Assembly: GCA_021732845.1 (NCBI GenBank) | Contig: JAKFUF010000093.1 | Location: 1-36,845 of the forward strand | Direction: 5' to 3' | DNA: 36,845 nt | Source of the DNA: Planctomycetaceae bacterium | Lineage (GTDB): Bacteria > Planctomycetota > Planctomycetia > Planctomycetales > Planctomycetaceae | In this document: piece by piece, positions 16,209-25,280 of the stretch | Layout of the letters: every line of letters begins with the position of its first letter | Position numbering within the stretch: the first letter of the stretch is position 1 | The notes under the pieces: model-generated | The model's database searches: none | What the model saw: only the letters and a program-made list of their open reading frames with translations | Told to the model about the DNA's origin: nothing | Position numbers and translations under genes: made by a program

Positions 16209-17357
16209 TCATCCGTTGCAGAACTTCGCCGCCGTGAGGACGTACACATTGGCCACGCGGACGGCGTCATCAATGGAGAGCCACTCTTCGACCGTGTGCG
16301 CCCCGCCGCCGGTGGGGCCGTGAGTGATGCCGGGGATGCCGGCCAGGGACCAGAAGCTGTTGCAGTCGTCGACAAACGGCTTGGCTCCCAGCGGCAGGCG
16401 TTGGCCACCGGCTTCAACGAGGGCTTGCTGAAAGGTTTCGACGAAGGGATGCGTGGTGTCCAGCTTGAAGGCGTCGCGGATGACCTGGAACTGGACTTCG
16501 ATCTGGGTCTTGGTCTTGCGTTCGACCTGAGCCACGAGTTGGCGGAACTCCTTTTCGACTTCATCTGGGCTGCGTCCCGGCAGCCAGCGGCGGGTGCCCT
16601 CCATCCAGCAGACCTGGGGGTACTGGTTGAAGATTTCGCCGGAGTGGATTTGCCCGATGAACACGGTTTCGCTGCCCGCCAGCGGATCGGTTCGGCCAGC
16701 GATGGCGTCACCGAGTTGACGGAAGCGGGCCACGAGTTCGGCACCAGCGTTGATGACACTCGGTTCGTCGAGCGGACGCATCACCTCGTGGACGGGCGCC
16801 CCGGTGCGGCGGATGAAGATTTTCCACGTGGCTGAGCCACGGCTGACGGTGGGGATGCACTGGTTCAGATATTCGGGGATCAGGACTGCATCGCCGACCA
16901 GGCCATCGCGGATCATCTGATTCAACTGCTGGCCGAAGCCCCAGGGAGCCTCGTGGAGATCGTGTGCGGTGAACAGCACGCTGCCTTTCTTAAGGACGCC
17001 ACTGTCGCGGATGACGCGCAGGGCTTCGATGGCGGCTGCCGTTCCGCCCTTCATGTCGATTGAGCCACTGCCGGTAATTTGCGTGGCGGTGACGGCCGGG
17101 GGCACGAACGGCAGATGGACCGTGTCCACATGTCCGTTGAACTGGATTGTGGGGCCGGGCTGTCCGGAATCGTACCGCACGGCGACAGCGGGCGCGGCAG
17201 GGTGACCACCGACAGGCCGGTCGACTTTGAAGCCCTCGGCGGTGAGCATCGCCGCCATGTCATCGAGCAGCAGTCCACATTCGCCCGTGCGGCTGGGAAT
17301 GGACACCATCCGCGTGATGGTGTCGATGAGACGCTGTCGCTGAACCGTGGCTGGCAT
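16209..17357 (-). CDS. M20-family metallopeptidase / deacylase (ArgE/DapE-like)
   Basis: A 382-residue zinc hydrolase of the M20 family, which removes acyl groups or amino acids from small peptides. Metal-binding elements are GHVDTV (His76 and Asp78), GSGSIDMKGG (bridging Asp101), Glu136 in HDLHEAPWG, Glu162 in IPEY and the C-terminal His in GPTGGGAHTVEEW. In most M20 enzymes the metal Glu is preceded by a catalytic Glu; here that place is His135, an odd change. The start was set at ATG 17355-17357 (MPATVQRQRL); the frame is open to 17489 but the added residues look like low-quality sequence. The exact substrate is not known. The gene stands alone and converges on the GHL10-like gene. Confidence 0.8.
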   Translation of the reverse strand: MPATVQRQRLIDTITRMVSIPSRTGECGLLLDDMAAMLTAEGFKVDRPVGGHPAAPAVAVRYDSGQPGPTIQFNGHVDTVHLPFVPPAVTATQITGSGSIDMKGGTAAAIEALRVIRDSGVLKKGSVLFTAHDLHEAPWGFGQQLNQMIRDGLVGDAVLIPEYLNQCIPTVSRGSATWKIFIRRTGAPVHEVMRPLDEPSVINAGAELVARFRQLGDAIAGRTDPLAGSETVFIGQIHSGEIFNQYPQVCWMEGTRRWLPGRSPDEVEKEFRQLVAQVERKTKTQIEVQFQVIRDAFKLDTTHPFVETFQQALVEAGGQRLPLGAKPFVDDCNSFWSLAGIPGITHGPTGGGAHTVEEWLSIDDAVRVANVYVLTAAKFCNG

Positions 17358-17528
17358 GTGAACTCGGGCTGTTGGAGGGACGGAAGAATTCGAGGGGGTG
17401 ACCTTAGGTGCTGGACGGCCTCGAAATCCTACCAAGCAACGGATGAGTTTGGGAACGCGTTGGCCGGATCGCTGAATGTTGGATTGCACAGCTCAGGGCT
17501 GGCCAGTTTTTGAAGGTGGCGAATTCAT

Positions 17529-17594
17529 CTTGTAACCCGACGCGTAAGAGAGGCCGATTAATCTCCCGGCCTCGCTTGCGCGTCGAGTTACAAG
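17529..17594. repeat. 66-bp imperfect palindrome (dispersed-repeat type)
   Basis: CTTGTAACCCGACGCG at 17529-17544 and CGCGTCGAGTTACAAG at 17579-17594 pair over 16 bases with one mismatch; the pairing continues inward (AGAGAGGCCG against CGGCCTCGCT), for about 28 paired positions around a 10-base loop. I recall similar CCGACGCGTAAGCGAGG palindromes scattered in planctomycete genomes. The rest of 17358-17757 shows no gene. Confidence 0.7.
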
Positions 17595-17757
17595 GAATTG
17601 ATCGAAGTTGCGAATATCGGAAAATGCGGCCAGCCGTGGGGATCGCTGGCCAGACTGCGTGGCTGCGATGCAACTCTGTGCAAATGCTGTAGAATCATTC
17701 CGCGGGTTGTGCACCACGTCAGCCCTCCCTTCGATTCCCTCTGACAGAAAGTAGTGC

Positions 17758-18147
17758 ATGGCCACGCTCAAACCTTGTCCAATGTGCGGCGAAGACGTGT
17801 CACTGAATGCGGCCGCCTGCCCACATTGCGGCGAAAAACTGCGGCGTACCGCCAAATCCAAGTCGCACGGAGAGGGCGACGCCACCGGGGGCCTGATCCC
17901 TTACAAGAACCCGATGGCGCTGACCGCTTACTACCTGAGCATCGCCTCCCTGATCCCCTGCTTTTTCTTCCTTGGGGCGGTGTCGGTGGTCCTTGGAATC
18001 ATGGGGCTCAAGCGTGCCAAGCAGACTCCGGCCATCAAGGGCCAGGTTCATGCGTGGATCGGCATTATTCTGGGTGGGGGTTGTTTCCTGCTCTGGGGAG
18101 GACTCTTCGCCACCGGAGTGATTGCCGCGATCAGTTCAGGACGTTGA
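17758..18147 (+). CDS. Zinc-ribbon plus DUF4190 membrane protein
   Basis: A 129-residue protein. Residues 1-30 form a zinc ribbon with two CxxC pairs (CPMCG and CPHCG). After a charged linker come two hydrophobic helices (about 60-85 and 100-125) with the DUF4190 look: PMALTAYYLSIASLIPC, then VVLGIMGLKRAK, then HAWIGIILGG. Proteins of this group are small inner-membrane proteins of unknown function. It ends 39 bases before the sulfatase start on the same strand, so the two may be co-transcribed, but no functional link is known. Confidence 0.85.
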   Translation: MATLKPCPMCGEDVSLNAAACPHCGEKLRRTAKSKSHGEGDATGGLIPYKNPMALTAYYLSIASLIPCFFFLGAVSVVLGIMGLKRAKQTPAIKGQVHAWIGIILGGGCFLLWGGLFATGVIAAISSGR

Positions 18148-18186
18148 GCAGACTTCAGGAATCCACTTCGAGATGCGAGTCCTACC

Positions 18187-19920
18187 ATGAGCCACCGTTG
18201 GTCGTGCGTCGCTTTGCTGCTGGTCCTTGCCGCAAGTTTCTCCCACTCGGCGAACAGCGCCGCTGCGGCTGACCGCCCGAATATCGTCCTGATCATCACG
18301 GATGACCAGGGCTACGGCGACCTGGGCTGTCACGGGAATCCGGACATTCACACACCGCACTTGGATGCCTTCGCCAAACAGAGTGTGCATCTGAAGCAGT
18401 TTTATGTCTGCCCAGTGTGTGCCCCCACTCGGTCGGCGCTGTTGACCGGTCGCTACAACTACCGGACCGGAGTCACCGATACCTACCTCGGCCGCGCCCT
18501 CATGCGTCCCGAGGAGGTGACGCTGGCGGAGCACCTTAGCCCTGCGGGGTATGCCACGGGAATTTTTGGAAAGTGGCACCTGGGGGACAACGCGCCGTTG
18601 CGGGCGATGGACCAGGGGTTTCAGGAGTCGCTGGTGCTCAAAGGTGGCGGGATTGGCCAGCCCTCCGATCCGCCGGGCGGCGAAAGCTATTTCGATCCGC
18701 TGCTCCTGCACAACGGGAAACTGGAGAAGACCAGCGGCTATTGCAGCAATGTGTACACCGATGCAGCGATGCGGTTCATCGAAGGCAAGAAGGATCAGCC
18801 ATTTTTTGTGTATCTGGCCTTTAACGCACCGCATGCTCCACTTGAGGTGCCAGAAGAGAACCTGGCCCCATACCGCGGCAAGCCACTGACAATGAACGCG
18901 ACCCAAGGGAAAGTTGATCCTGACGTGACCGCCCGCGTGTATGGGATGGTCTCGAACATTGACGACAATCTTGGGCGGTTGTTCGCCAAACTCGACGCGC
19001 TGAAACTGGCTGAAAACACAATCGTCATTTTTTTGACGGACAACGGGCCGCAGCAGCCGCGGTACACGGCGGGCCTGAGGGGGCTCAAGGGAAGCACGTA
19101 TGAGGGCGGGATGCGTGTCCCGTTTTATGTCCGCTGGCAGGGACACTTTCCCGTTGGCACCATCGACACGGTGGCGGCCCACATTGATGTGGTTCCCACA
19201 TTGCTGGCGGCAGCCGGCGTGGAGGCCACGGGACAAGCCATCGACGGCCGCAGCCTGCTGCCGCTGCTGGAAGGCAAAACTCCGACAAAAGAGACATGGC
19301 CAGAACGGACAATCTTTACGCAGTGGCATCGGGGTGATGAGCCCGACTTGTATCGGTGCTTCTCCGCCCGGTCGGCGGAATGGAAGCTGGTGCAGATGCA
19401 GGGCACCCGCCCAGGCCCCTTCAAAGACGAGCCCCGGTTTGAACTGTTTCACATTGCCAGCGACCCGTTCGAAAAACAGGATCTGTCCGCCAGCCGTCCA
19501 GAGATCCTCCAGCAACTGCAGCAGCAGTACGAGGCGTGGTTTCGCGACGTGACCGCGGCCGGGTTCGCACCGCCAAGGATTCACGTTGGCGACACCCGCG
19601 AGAATCCGGTCCTGCTCACCCGCCAGGACTGGCGTGGTCCGGCGGCCGGCTGGAGTCCGAAGGATGTCGGCCACTGGGAAATCGAAGCCGTGGCTGCGGG
19701 CCACTACGCGGTCACTGTGCATGCTGGACCCGGAGACCGCCGCCCGGTCAAGCTTGAGTGGGGCGGGCAACAGATTACCGCGCAGCTCGAGGCCGGAGCC
19801 ACGCATGCCACTTTGAAAGTGACGGCACCGTCCGGACCCGCCCGCATTCAGGCAACCATCGGTGATGCGGCGAAACCTGAGGGGCCAAAGTTTCTGGAAG
19901 TGCGGCTGACCAAAGATTGA
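18187..19920 (+). CDS. Secreted type I sulfatase (arylsulfatase family)
   Basis: A 577-residue exported sulfatase. The signal peptide covers about residues 1-28. The catalytic core starts with RPNIVLIITDDQGYGD (Asp39 and Asp40 bind calcium) and has the formylglycine signature CAPTRSALLTGR with Cys78, Pro80 and Arg82, which a formylglycine-generating enzyme must oxidise; none is encoded in this window. Further active-site residues are Lys129 and His131 in GKWHLG, NAPHAPL and FLTDNGPQ. After about residue 470 there is an additional beta-rich domain. Such enzymes remove sulfate from polysaccharides or other esters and are abundant in planctomycetes; the substrate is unknown. A second cysteine (Cys75) sits three residues before the modified one. 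Confidence 0.95.
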   Translation: MSHRWSCVALLLVLAASFSHSANSAAAADRPNIVLIITDDQGYGDLGCHGNPDIHTPHLDAFAKQSVHLKQFYVCPVCAPTRSALLTGRYNYRTGVTDTYLGRALMRPEEVTLAEHLSPAGYATGIFGKWHLGDNAPLRAMDQGFQESLVLKGGGIGQPSDPPGGESYFDPLLLHNGKLEKTSGYCSNVYTDAAMRFIEGKKDQPFFVYLAFNAPHAPLEVPEENLAPYRGKPLTMNATQGKVDPDVTARVYGMVSNIDDNLGRLFAKLDALKLAENTIVIFLTDNGPQQPRYTAGLRGLKGSTYEGGMRVPFYVRWQGHFPVGTIDTVAAHIDVVPTLLAAAGVEATGQAIDGRSLLPLLEGKTPTKETWPERTIFTQWHRGDEPDLYRCFSARSAEWKLVQMQGTRPGPFKDEPRFELFHIASDPFEKQDLSASRPEILQQLQQQYEAWFRDVTAAGFAPPRIHVGDTRENPVLLTRQDWRGPAAGWSPKDVGHWEIEAVAAGHYAVTVHAGPGDRRPVKLEWGGQQITAQLEAGATHATLKVTAPSGPARIQATIGDAAKPEGPKFLEVRLTKD

Positions 19921-20132
19921 CGTTGGCTGCGTCCGCTTGTCCCCGGCCGTTCTGGGACAAAACGCCAAGGAATTCGCGGAATTCGCGGTTTTTTGGCAAA
20001 TGGCATTCAAGAACTGCGGTTGACCGTGCGCGGGAATTGTGGAGAATCCCCGCCCGGTCTGAACCTCTGCTATTCTGCGGAGACAGGATTTCCCAGACAC
20101 CAAGACTTCCTCTTCCCGCAAAGGGGGCGTCG

Positions 20133-21254
20133 GTGACCGCTACCGGTTTGCTGATTCTGTGTTCGGTGTGCGCTGCGCCGCCGAATGAAACTCCATCCCA
20201 AGTCTTTCGCACTTCGCCAGCCTTTGCCGCCGCCATCCGGGGACAATCTCCCTACGATGATGCCGGGCTGCCGCCGGGCAACTTTAATGCCGCGCCGGGA
20301 ACGACCTACCAGGCTCCGCTTGGCGGCGCGCCGCTGGGAGGCGCACCCCTCGGCAGCCCGCCCGCCAATCAGGCGTTTGGCAGCGATCCATTTTTGAGCG
20401 GCGGACCCGTCCTGCCGGTTCCCCAGTACGATCAGGGGCTGACCTATGGGATCACCGGGCCACAGCCATATCGGTTTGGCTGGACCACCCGATTGGACGG
20501 CGGATACCTCTCCGCATCTAACACAGACAACGATGCGGGAAAATTCGAGGTCTGGGAATCCAATCTCGCACTTCGCTACACCACGCCGCTCTCGCAGAAC
20601 TTCATCCTCGCCTGGACCCCGGAAGTCAACTACCGTTCGTGGCAGGGGCCGTCCACTCCCAACCTCCCCGGTGGCGTCTACCGCTTCGCCTCGGATTATG
20701 AACTTTCAACACCGGCCAATAACCCGGTCGCGATGCAATTGGGGTTCACTTCGTCCTTTGCCAGCGACCTGCGGGGCAGCACTTCTTCTGATGCCTGGCA
20801 ATACGATGCCCGCGGTGCGCTGTTCTTCCGGCTCGACCCCACCTTCACCGTGGCTCTCGGGGCAATGTATCTCGACCGCGTCCACGATCAGATTCTGCCC
20901 TATGCCGGCGTGATCTGGGCACCGTCGAACGAATTCGAAGCCCGCATCATGTTTCCCAAGACGCGCATCAGCTACCTGCTGGGCGGGGCCGGCGGCTATA
21001 CGACCTGGCTCTATGGATCACTGGAATACAACATCGAAGCCTACCAGATCGATCTGATGGGACCTGGCGGCGCCGACGAGCAGATTCAGATCGAGGACTA
21101 CCGGGCGATGCTCGGTCTGCGGACCGACAACGGGATGGTTACTGGATTCGTCGAGGCTGGCTATGTCTTCGCCCGCCACGCGGACTTCCACTACGGAACG
21201 CCGGACTTCAATATCGACGGCGGATTCATCACCCGCTTCGGCCTGCGCTTCTAG
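20133..21254 (+). CDS. Outer-membrane beta-barrel protein (DUF6268-like)
   Basis: A 373-residue exported protein. A short signal-like segment (TATGLLILCSVCAAPP) is followed by a low-complexity linker rich in Gly, Ala, Pro and Leu with a repeated GAPLG unit, then alternating hydrophobic/polar strands to the end. The last strand finishes in the C-terminal phenylalanine (ITRFGLRF), as in outer-membrane barrels. The pattern fits DUF6268-type proteins; a pore or structural role is possible. I chose GTG 20133 because AAGGGGG lies just upstream and because it starts the signal-like segment; the frame is open back to 19917, where it overlaps the sulfatase stop, but that part is not protein-like. The signal peptide lacks a basic N-terminus, so the start is only likely. 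Confidence 0.7.
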   Translation: MTATGLLILCSVCAAPPNETPSQVFRTSPAFAAAIRGQSPYDDAGLPPGNFNAAPGTTYQAPLGGAPLGGAPLGSPPANQAFGSDPFLSGGPVLPVPQYDQGLTYGITGPQPYRFGWTTRLDGGYLSASNTDNDAGKFEVWESNLALRYTTPLSQNFILAWTPEVNYRSWQGPSTPNLPGGVYRFASDYELSTPANNPVAMQLGFTSSFASDLRGSTSSDAWQYDARGALFFRLDPTFTVALGAMYLDRVHDQILPYAGVIWAPSNEFEARIMFPKTRISYLLGGAGGYTTWLYGSLEYNIEAYQIDLMGPGGADEQIQIEDYRAMLGLRTDNGMVTGFVEAGYVFARHADFHYGTPDFNIDGGFITRFGLRF

Positions 21255-21377
21255 TCTCGGCACTCCGTTGATCCGCCCATATTGATGGGCGAACTTGAAT
21301 GTCGAACGGACCTGCTGAGGCGGTCCGTATCGACTTTCTGATTTCCATGAAGCGGCTCGTTTCGCCGTTCATTCTCG

Positions 21378-21509
21378 TCAGGCTCCTGTACGTTCGCACC
21401 GCCCAAAATATCGGCTCACGCTGAAGTCCGTGCCGCCGATGCTCACTCGGCCATTCACCGTCTTTTCCCCTACAACCCGAAAAATCCGCTCAATTGCTTC
21501 AAGTGGCAT
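21378..21509 (-). CDS. Possible small protein, unknown
   Basis: A 43-residue ORF starting at ATG 21507-21509 with AGGAAG five bases upstream on the minus strand. The peptide (MPLEAIERIFRVVGEKTVNG and on to GGTDFSVSRYFG) has a normal composition and a helix-then-strand look. It lies alone on the minus strand in the 393-base gap between the barrel and DUF11 genes. No family is recognised. It may be a real small gene, a remnant, or chance. Confidence 0.3.
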   Translation of the reverse strand: MPLEAIERIFRVVGEKTVNGRVSIGGTDFSVSRYFGRCERTGA

Positions 21510-21647
21510 GTTGCTTCCTGTCGATACCGATTGTGATGAAGGCGCGCGGTCGAGGTTGGCCGTTTGCCCAGGAACCCAGGCAGCCGGGGCGTTAACCGGC
21601 GGGTTCTCAGTCGGTGGACGACCCGGCACGGCTGGGGGGAGATCAGC

Positions 21648-23729
21648 ATGCGAAAAGGATTTTGGATGTTGTCGGCCTCCGCGGTGGTCGTCGGAGGTTT
21701 TGCGATGGCCGTCGGAATGGCGGATGAGTTGTCGACTCGCCGGCTGCCGCCACAGAAGACGCCGGCATCCTCTTCAGCCGCAGTGAAACGAGCAGCCGAG
21801 GCTGAAAGCAAGGAAACTCCCAAGCCCTATGTTCGCTCGCGGGCCGCCACCCCGGCAGCCCCCGCCGCCCCTATGACCGGAGCCGTCAAGTCGGCGAAGG
21901 CTGAGGCCAGCAAGGCAGAACTGTCCAAGACCGAAGCCCCCAGCGCCGTGGCTTCCAAATCCGGTGCCAAAGCCCCGCCCGCCAAGAACTACTACGATCA
22001 ACTGTTCGGCGAGGAAGCGGCCGAAGTGACGCCGGTCTCCGGTGAAAAGTCCGAGGAACCAGCCGCCGGTGATCCGTTCGCCGCGGAAACCTACGATCCG
22101 GCTGACAAGTCCAGCGAAGTCATTCCCGCGGACTACGAAGCGGATTCGAAGAAGGTGACCGTCCAACAGGTTTCGCATCCGGCGGGACCCGCGCCACGAT
22201 CTGCCAAAACACTGCCTGCCAGCGCGCCTCCAGTGAACGCGGCACCTGCTCGTGCCGCCCGCGAACTGCCGGCGAACAAGATCGCTCCGGCGAAAGCCGC
22301 TCTGCCGCGAATCGCGGACTCCAGTGTGACACAGGTCTCCGCCGAGGCTCCGAGCCACTCGGCATCCGCGACCGAAACGCCAAAGGTCACCCTCAAATGG
22401 GTCGCCCGCGGTGAGCTTTCGGTGGGCCAGGAAACAATCTGTCAGCTCGTCGTGAAGAATGAGGGTGAGGGCACCGCCCGCGACGTGCGGATCGACGCCC
22501 ACTTCCCTCGTGATGTCCGGCTGATCAAGGCCGACCCGTCTCCGTCCGAAGCCCGCGACCACCTGGCGTGGGACCTGCCCGCACTGGCCGCTGGTGAAGA
22601 GAAGACCATTTCGATCACCATGATGCCTTCGGCCCGCGGCGACATCGCCACCTCGGCCACCGTCCGGTTCTCCGGTGCGGCGGTGGCGAAGCTGCATGTT
22701 GAAGAACCCAAACTGGCGATCTCGATCAAGGGTTCCCCGATTGCCATGGTCGGCGAGTCGACCTCACAGGTCGTCACCGTCTCCAACCCCGGCACAGGCG
22801 TGGCTCGCGACATCGTAATCCGAGCCACAATTCCGGCGGGCCTGGAATATGGCAAGGGCAAACAGGTCACTCTGCCGATCGGCTCCCTGAGCGCCGGCGA
22901 ATCGCGGGAAGTCAAGCTGGCGATGACCGCCGTCGGCAACGGCGAGCAGGTCGTGCTGGTGGAAGCCAGTGCGGCCGGAAACATCAGCCAGTCCAGCAAA
23001 TCCGTGATTCAGATCACCGCTCCCAAACTGGACGTGGCGATCTCTGGTCCTGGTCTGCGATACCTGAACCGAGCCGCCAAGTACCAGGTGACGGTCAGCA
23101 ACAAGTGCCCGGCCGCGACGAACAACGTGCAGATGAGCCACGTGGTTCCACAAGGCTTTGAATTCGTCAAAGCCGATGGCGGCGGAACCTACGACGACTC
23201 CACGCGGACGGTGAACTGGTTCATCGGCCACCTGGAAGCCGGCCGGTCGGTGACCGCCAGCGTCGAACTGATGGCCAGTGCCCTGGGCACACACCAGCAC
23301 AAGGTGAAGGTCTCGGGCGACAGTGGCGTGACAGCCGAATCCAAGACCGAAACCAAGGTTGACGGTGCGTCCGCCCTGGTGATGGAAGTCTCGGATCTGG
23401 ATGATCCCGTCGAAGTCAACACGCAGACCGCCTACGAAATCCGCGTGAAGAACGATGGCTCGAAGGCCGCCACCAACCTGGCGATCACCTGCGAACTGCC
23501 GCCCGGCACCGAACTGATCAACGCTGACGGCCCCACCCGGCACAGCATCGTGAAAGGCAAGATCGTCTTCGCCTCGGTGGCTGATCTGGCCCCACAGAAG
23601 TCGATCACCTTCCGTGTGATGCTCAAGGGCAAGGCCCCCGGCCAGCATCGCTTCCGGGCTCAGTTGACCAGCACCAGCTCGCCAGAGCCGGTCGTCGTCG
23701 AAGAACTGACGCGGTTCTACGCTGACTGA
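21648..23729 (+). CDS. Secreted protein with DUF11-like repeats
   Basis: A 693-residue exported protein. Residues 1-24 are a signal peptide (MRKGFW then a hydrophobic core). Residues about 30-240 are low complexity, rich in Ala, Lys, Pro and Ser, and likely disordered. From about 245 come four immunoglobulin-like repeats of the DUF11/CARDB kind, each with a pattern such as VKNEGEGTARDVRI, VSNPGTGVARDIVI, VSNKCPAATNNVQM and VKNDGSKAATNLAI, followed by a PxGxE/F-type strand. Such proteins are exported envelope or surface proteins in planctomycetes; exact role unknown. The ATG at 21648 has GGGGGAG upstream. A strong hairpin follows the stop. Confidence 0.88.
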   Translation: MRKGFWMLSASAVVVGGFAMAVGMADELSTRRLPPQKTPASSSAAVKRAAEAESKETPKPYVRSRAATPAAPAAPMTGAVKSAKAEASKAELSKTEAPSAVASKSGAKAPPAKNYYDQLFGEEAAEVTPVSGEKSEEPAAGDPFAAETYDPADKSSEVIPADYEADSKKVTVQQVSHPAGPAPRSAKTLPASAPPVNAAPARAARELPANKIAPAKAALPRIADSSVTQVSAEAPSHSASATETPKVTLKWVARGELSVGQETICQLVVKNEGEGTARDVRIDAHFPRDVRLIKADPSPSEARDHLAWDLPALAAGEEKTISITMMPSARGDIATSATVRFSGAAVAKLHVEEPKLAISIKGSPIAMVGESTSQVVTVSNPGTGVARDIVIRATIPAGLEYGKGKQVTLPIGSLSAGESREVKLAMTAVGNGEQVVLVEASAAGNISQSSKSVIQITAPKLDVAISGPGLRYLNRAAKYQVTVSNKCPAATNNVQMSHVVPQGFEFVKADGGGTYDDSTRTVNWFIGHLEAGRSVTASVELMASALGTHQHKVKVSGDSGVTAESKTETKVDGASALVMEVSDLDDPVEVNTQTAYEIRVKNDGSKAATNLAITCELPPGTELINADGPTRHSIVKGKIVFASVADLAPQKSITFRVMLKGKAPGQHRFRAQLTSTSSPEPVVVEELTRFYAD

Positions 23730-23756
23730 TGAATTCAGAGAGCTTAAACCTTCACC

Positions 23757-23788
23757 ACGCCCCTGGCTGCCTGCAGTCAGGGGCGTGT
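23757..23788 (+). terminator. Terminator-like hairpin after the DUF11 gene
   Basis: CACGCCCCTG (23757-23766) pairs perfectly with CAGGGGCGTG (23779-23788). It lies 27 bases past the DUF11 stop and is followed by TCTATTT, a weak T-tract. Confidence 0.7.
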
Positions 23789-23903
23789 CTATTTGGCCAT
23801 CTCAGAGGCCGGGACGGACCGCTGACCTGACGGGCGGCACGCGCGGACGTAGAATAACGCTCGATCGTCCTTCCCCAGCAGCATCCCAACAGTCAGCGTT
23901 TCT

Positions 23904-25223
23904 GTGCAAATCCATCTGAACTATGGCCGGGGGACCGTTCCGCTCAACTTGCCCGACGAAGCGGCAGTCACCGTCATCCGCAAGCCCGTCATGCCGGTGC
24001 TGCCGGATCCGGTGGCCGGTGTGCTCAACGCATTGCTGAAGCCGGTTGAAGCTCCTTCGCTTGGTGAACTCGCGCGGGGCCGGACCACCGCCTGCATTGC
24101 GATTTGCGACATCACCCGCCCAGTGCCGAATCATTTGTTCCTGCGGCCGATGATCGAGACGCTGCTGCACGCGGGGGTGCCTGCCGCGGGCATCACCGTG
24201 CTGGTGGCGACGGGGCTGCACCGGCCCAACGAGGGCGCTGAACTGGCCGAACTGGTGGGCGATCCGTGGGTGTTGGAGACGGTCAAGGTCGAGAACCATT
24301 TTGCCCGTAACGATGCGGACCATGTCAATCTGGGGCGGACCCGGACGCGAGGAACAGTCGTGAGGCTGGACCGGCGGTTCGTCGAGGCGGACCTGCGCAT
24401 CGCCACGGGACTGGTCGAGCCCCACTTCATGGCGGGCTACTCCGGCGGGCGGAAGGTGATCGCTCCGGGCCTGGCACATGCGGAGACAATCACCACGTTT
24501 CACAGCGGCCGGTTCATGGCCGACGTGAATGCCGCCAACTGCAATTTCGAGAGCAATCCGCTCCACGAAGAACAGTTGGAAATCGTCCGGATGCTCGGCG
24601 GGGCTCTGGCTCTCAATACTGTGCTCGACGAACATCGCCGCCTGTCGTTCGTCAATTTTGGCGATATTCTGACGAGCCACGCCGAAGCGGTGCAGGTGGC
24701 CCGGCAGTTTTGTGAAGTTCGCCTGCCCCGGCGGTTCCATACCGTGGTGACCAGTGCTGCCGGATATCCTCTCGACAAAACCTACTACCAGACCGTGAAG
24801 GGGATGGTTGGGGCGATGGAAATCCTCGAACCGGGCGGCGATTTGATCATCGCCTCGGAGTGTTCAGAAGGGATCGGGTCAGCCGAATTCCTGGAGTCGC
24901 AGCAGCGGTTGGTGCGGCTGGGGCCGGACACGTTTCTCAGCAGTCTCTTGTCAAAATCGCATGCGGCGATCGACGAGTGGCAGACGCAGATGCAGCTCAA
25001 GCCACAGGCAATTGGGAATGTGCATCTCTACAGCGACAAGCTGCCCGCCGCGCACCAGTCGGCCACCGGCGTGGCGATGGCCCCCTCGCTCGACGAAGCT
25101 GTCCGCAGCAGCCTCGCCCGCAGCCCCGACAAGGCGGTGGCGGTGATCCCAGAAGGTCCCTATGTTGTCCCGTTTTTTGGAAACGGCACAACCACGCCGC
25201 AGCCTGCTCTAGCCATGTCGTAA
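23904..25223 (+). CDS. larA: LarA-family nickel-dependent racemase
   Basis: A 439-residue protein of the LarA/DUF2088 family, which uses a nickel-pincer cofactor to interconvert alpha-hydroxyacid enantiomers such as lactate. The residues known for Lactiplantibacillus plantarum LarA are all present: the HRPNEG histidine (His106), His174 in PHFMAGYSGG, Lys184 (the cofactor attachment lysine) in GGRKVIAPG and His200 in ETITTFH. The spacing from 174 to 200 is identical to that of LarA. DITRPVPN (about 69-76) is a further family motif. The start is a GTG at 23904 with no clear ribosome site. The larB, larC and larE cofactor genes are not in the window. Members of this family act on several hydroxyacids, so lactate is only a guess. 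Confidence 0.88.
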   Translation: MQIHLNYGRGTVPLNLPDEAAVTVIRKPVMPVLPDPVAGVLNALLKPVEAPSLGELARGRTTACIAICDITRPVPNHLFLRPMIETLLHAGVPAAGITVLVATGLHRPNEGAELAELVGDPWVLETVKVENHFARNDADHVNLGRTRTRGTVVRLDRRFVEADLRIATGLVEPHFMAGYSGGRKVIAPGLAHAETITTFHSGRFMADVNAANCNFESNPLHEEQLEIVRMLGGALALNTVLDEHRRLSFVNFGDILTSHAEAVQVARQFCEVRLPRRFHTVVTSAAGYPLDKTYYQTVKGMVGAMEILEPGGDLIIASECSEGIGSAEFLESQQRLVRLGPDTFLSSLLSKSHAAIDEWQTQMQLKPQAIGNVHLYSDKLPAAHQSATGVAMAPSLDEAVRSSLARSPDKAVAVIPEGPYVVPFFGNGTTTPQPALAMS

Positions 25224-25240
25224 ACAGGCGACAAATCTGC

Positions 25241-25266
25241 CATTTGTCATGTGTCATTTGTCATTC
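25241..25266. repeat. Short ATTTGTC tandem repeats
   Basis: CATTTGTCATGTGTCATTTGTCATT lies just before the aroA start. Four nearly perfect units of the same type occur at 32310-32348. They act as short simple repeats at gene edges. Confidence 0.7.
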
Positions 25267-25280
25267 ACCGCAAAGCCGAA

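Noticed and set aside
18136-20121. 661-residue minus-strand ORF over the sulfatase
   Set aside because: It overlaps the sulfatase fully, and the sulfatase has all catalytic motifs.
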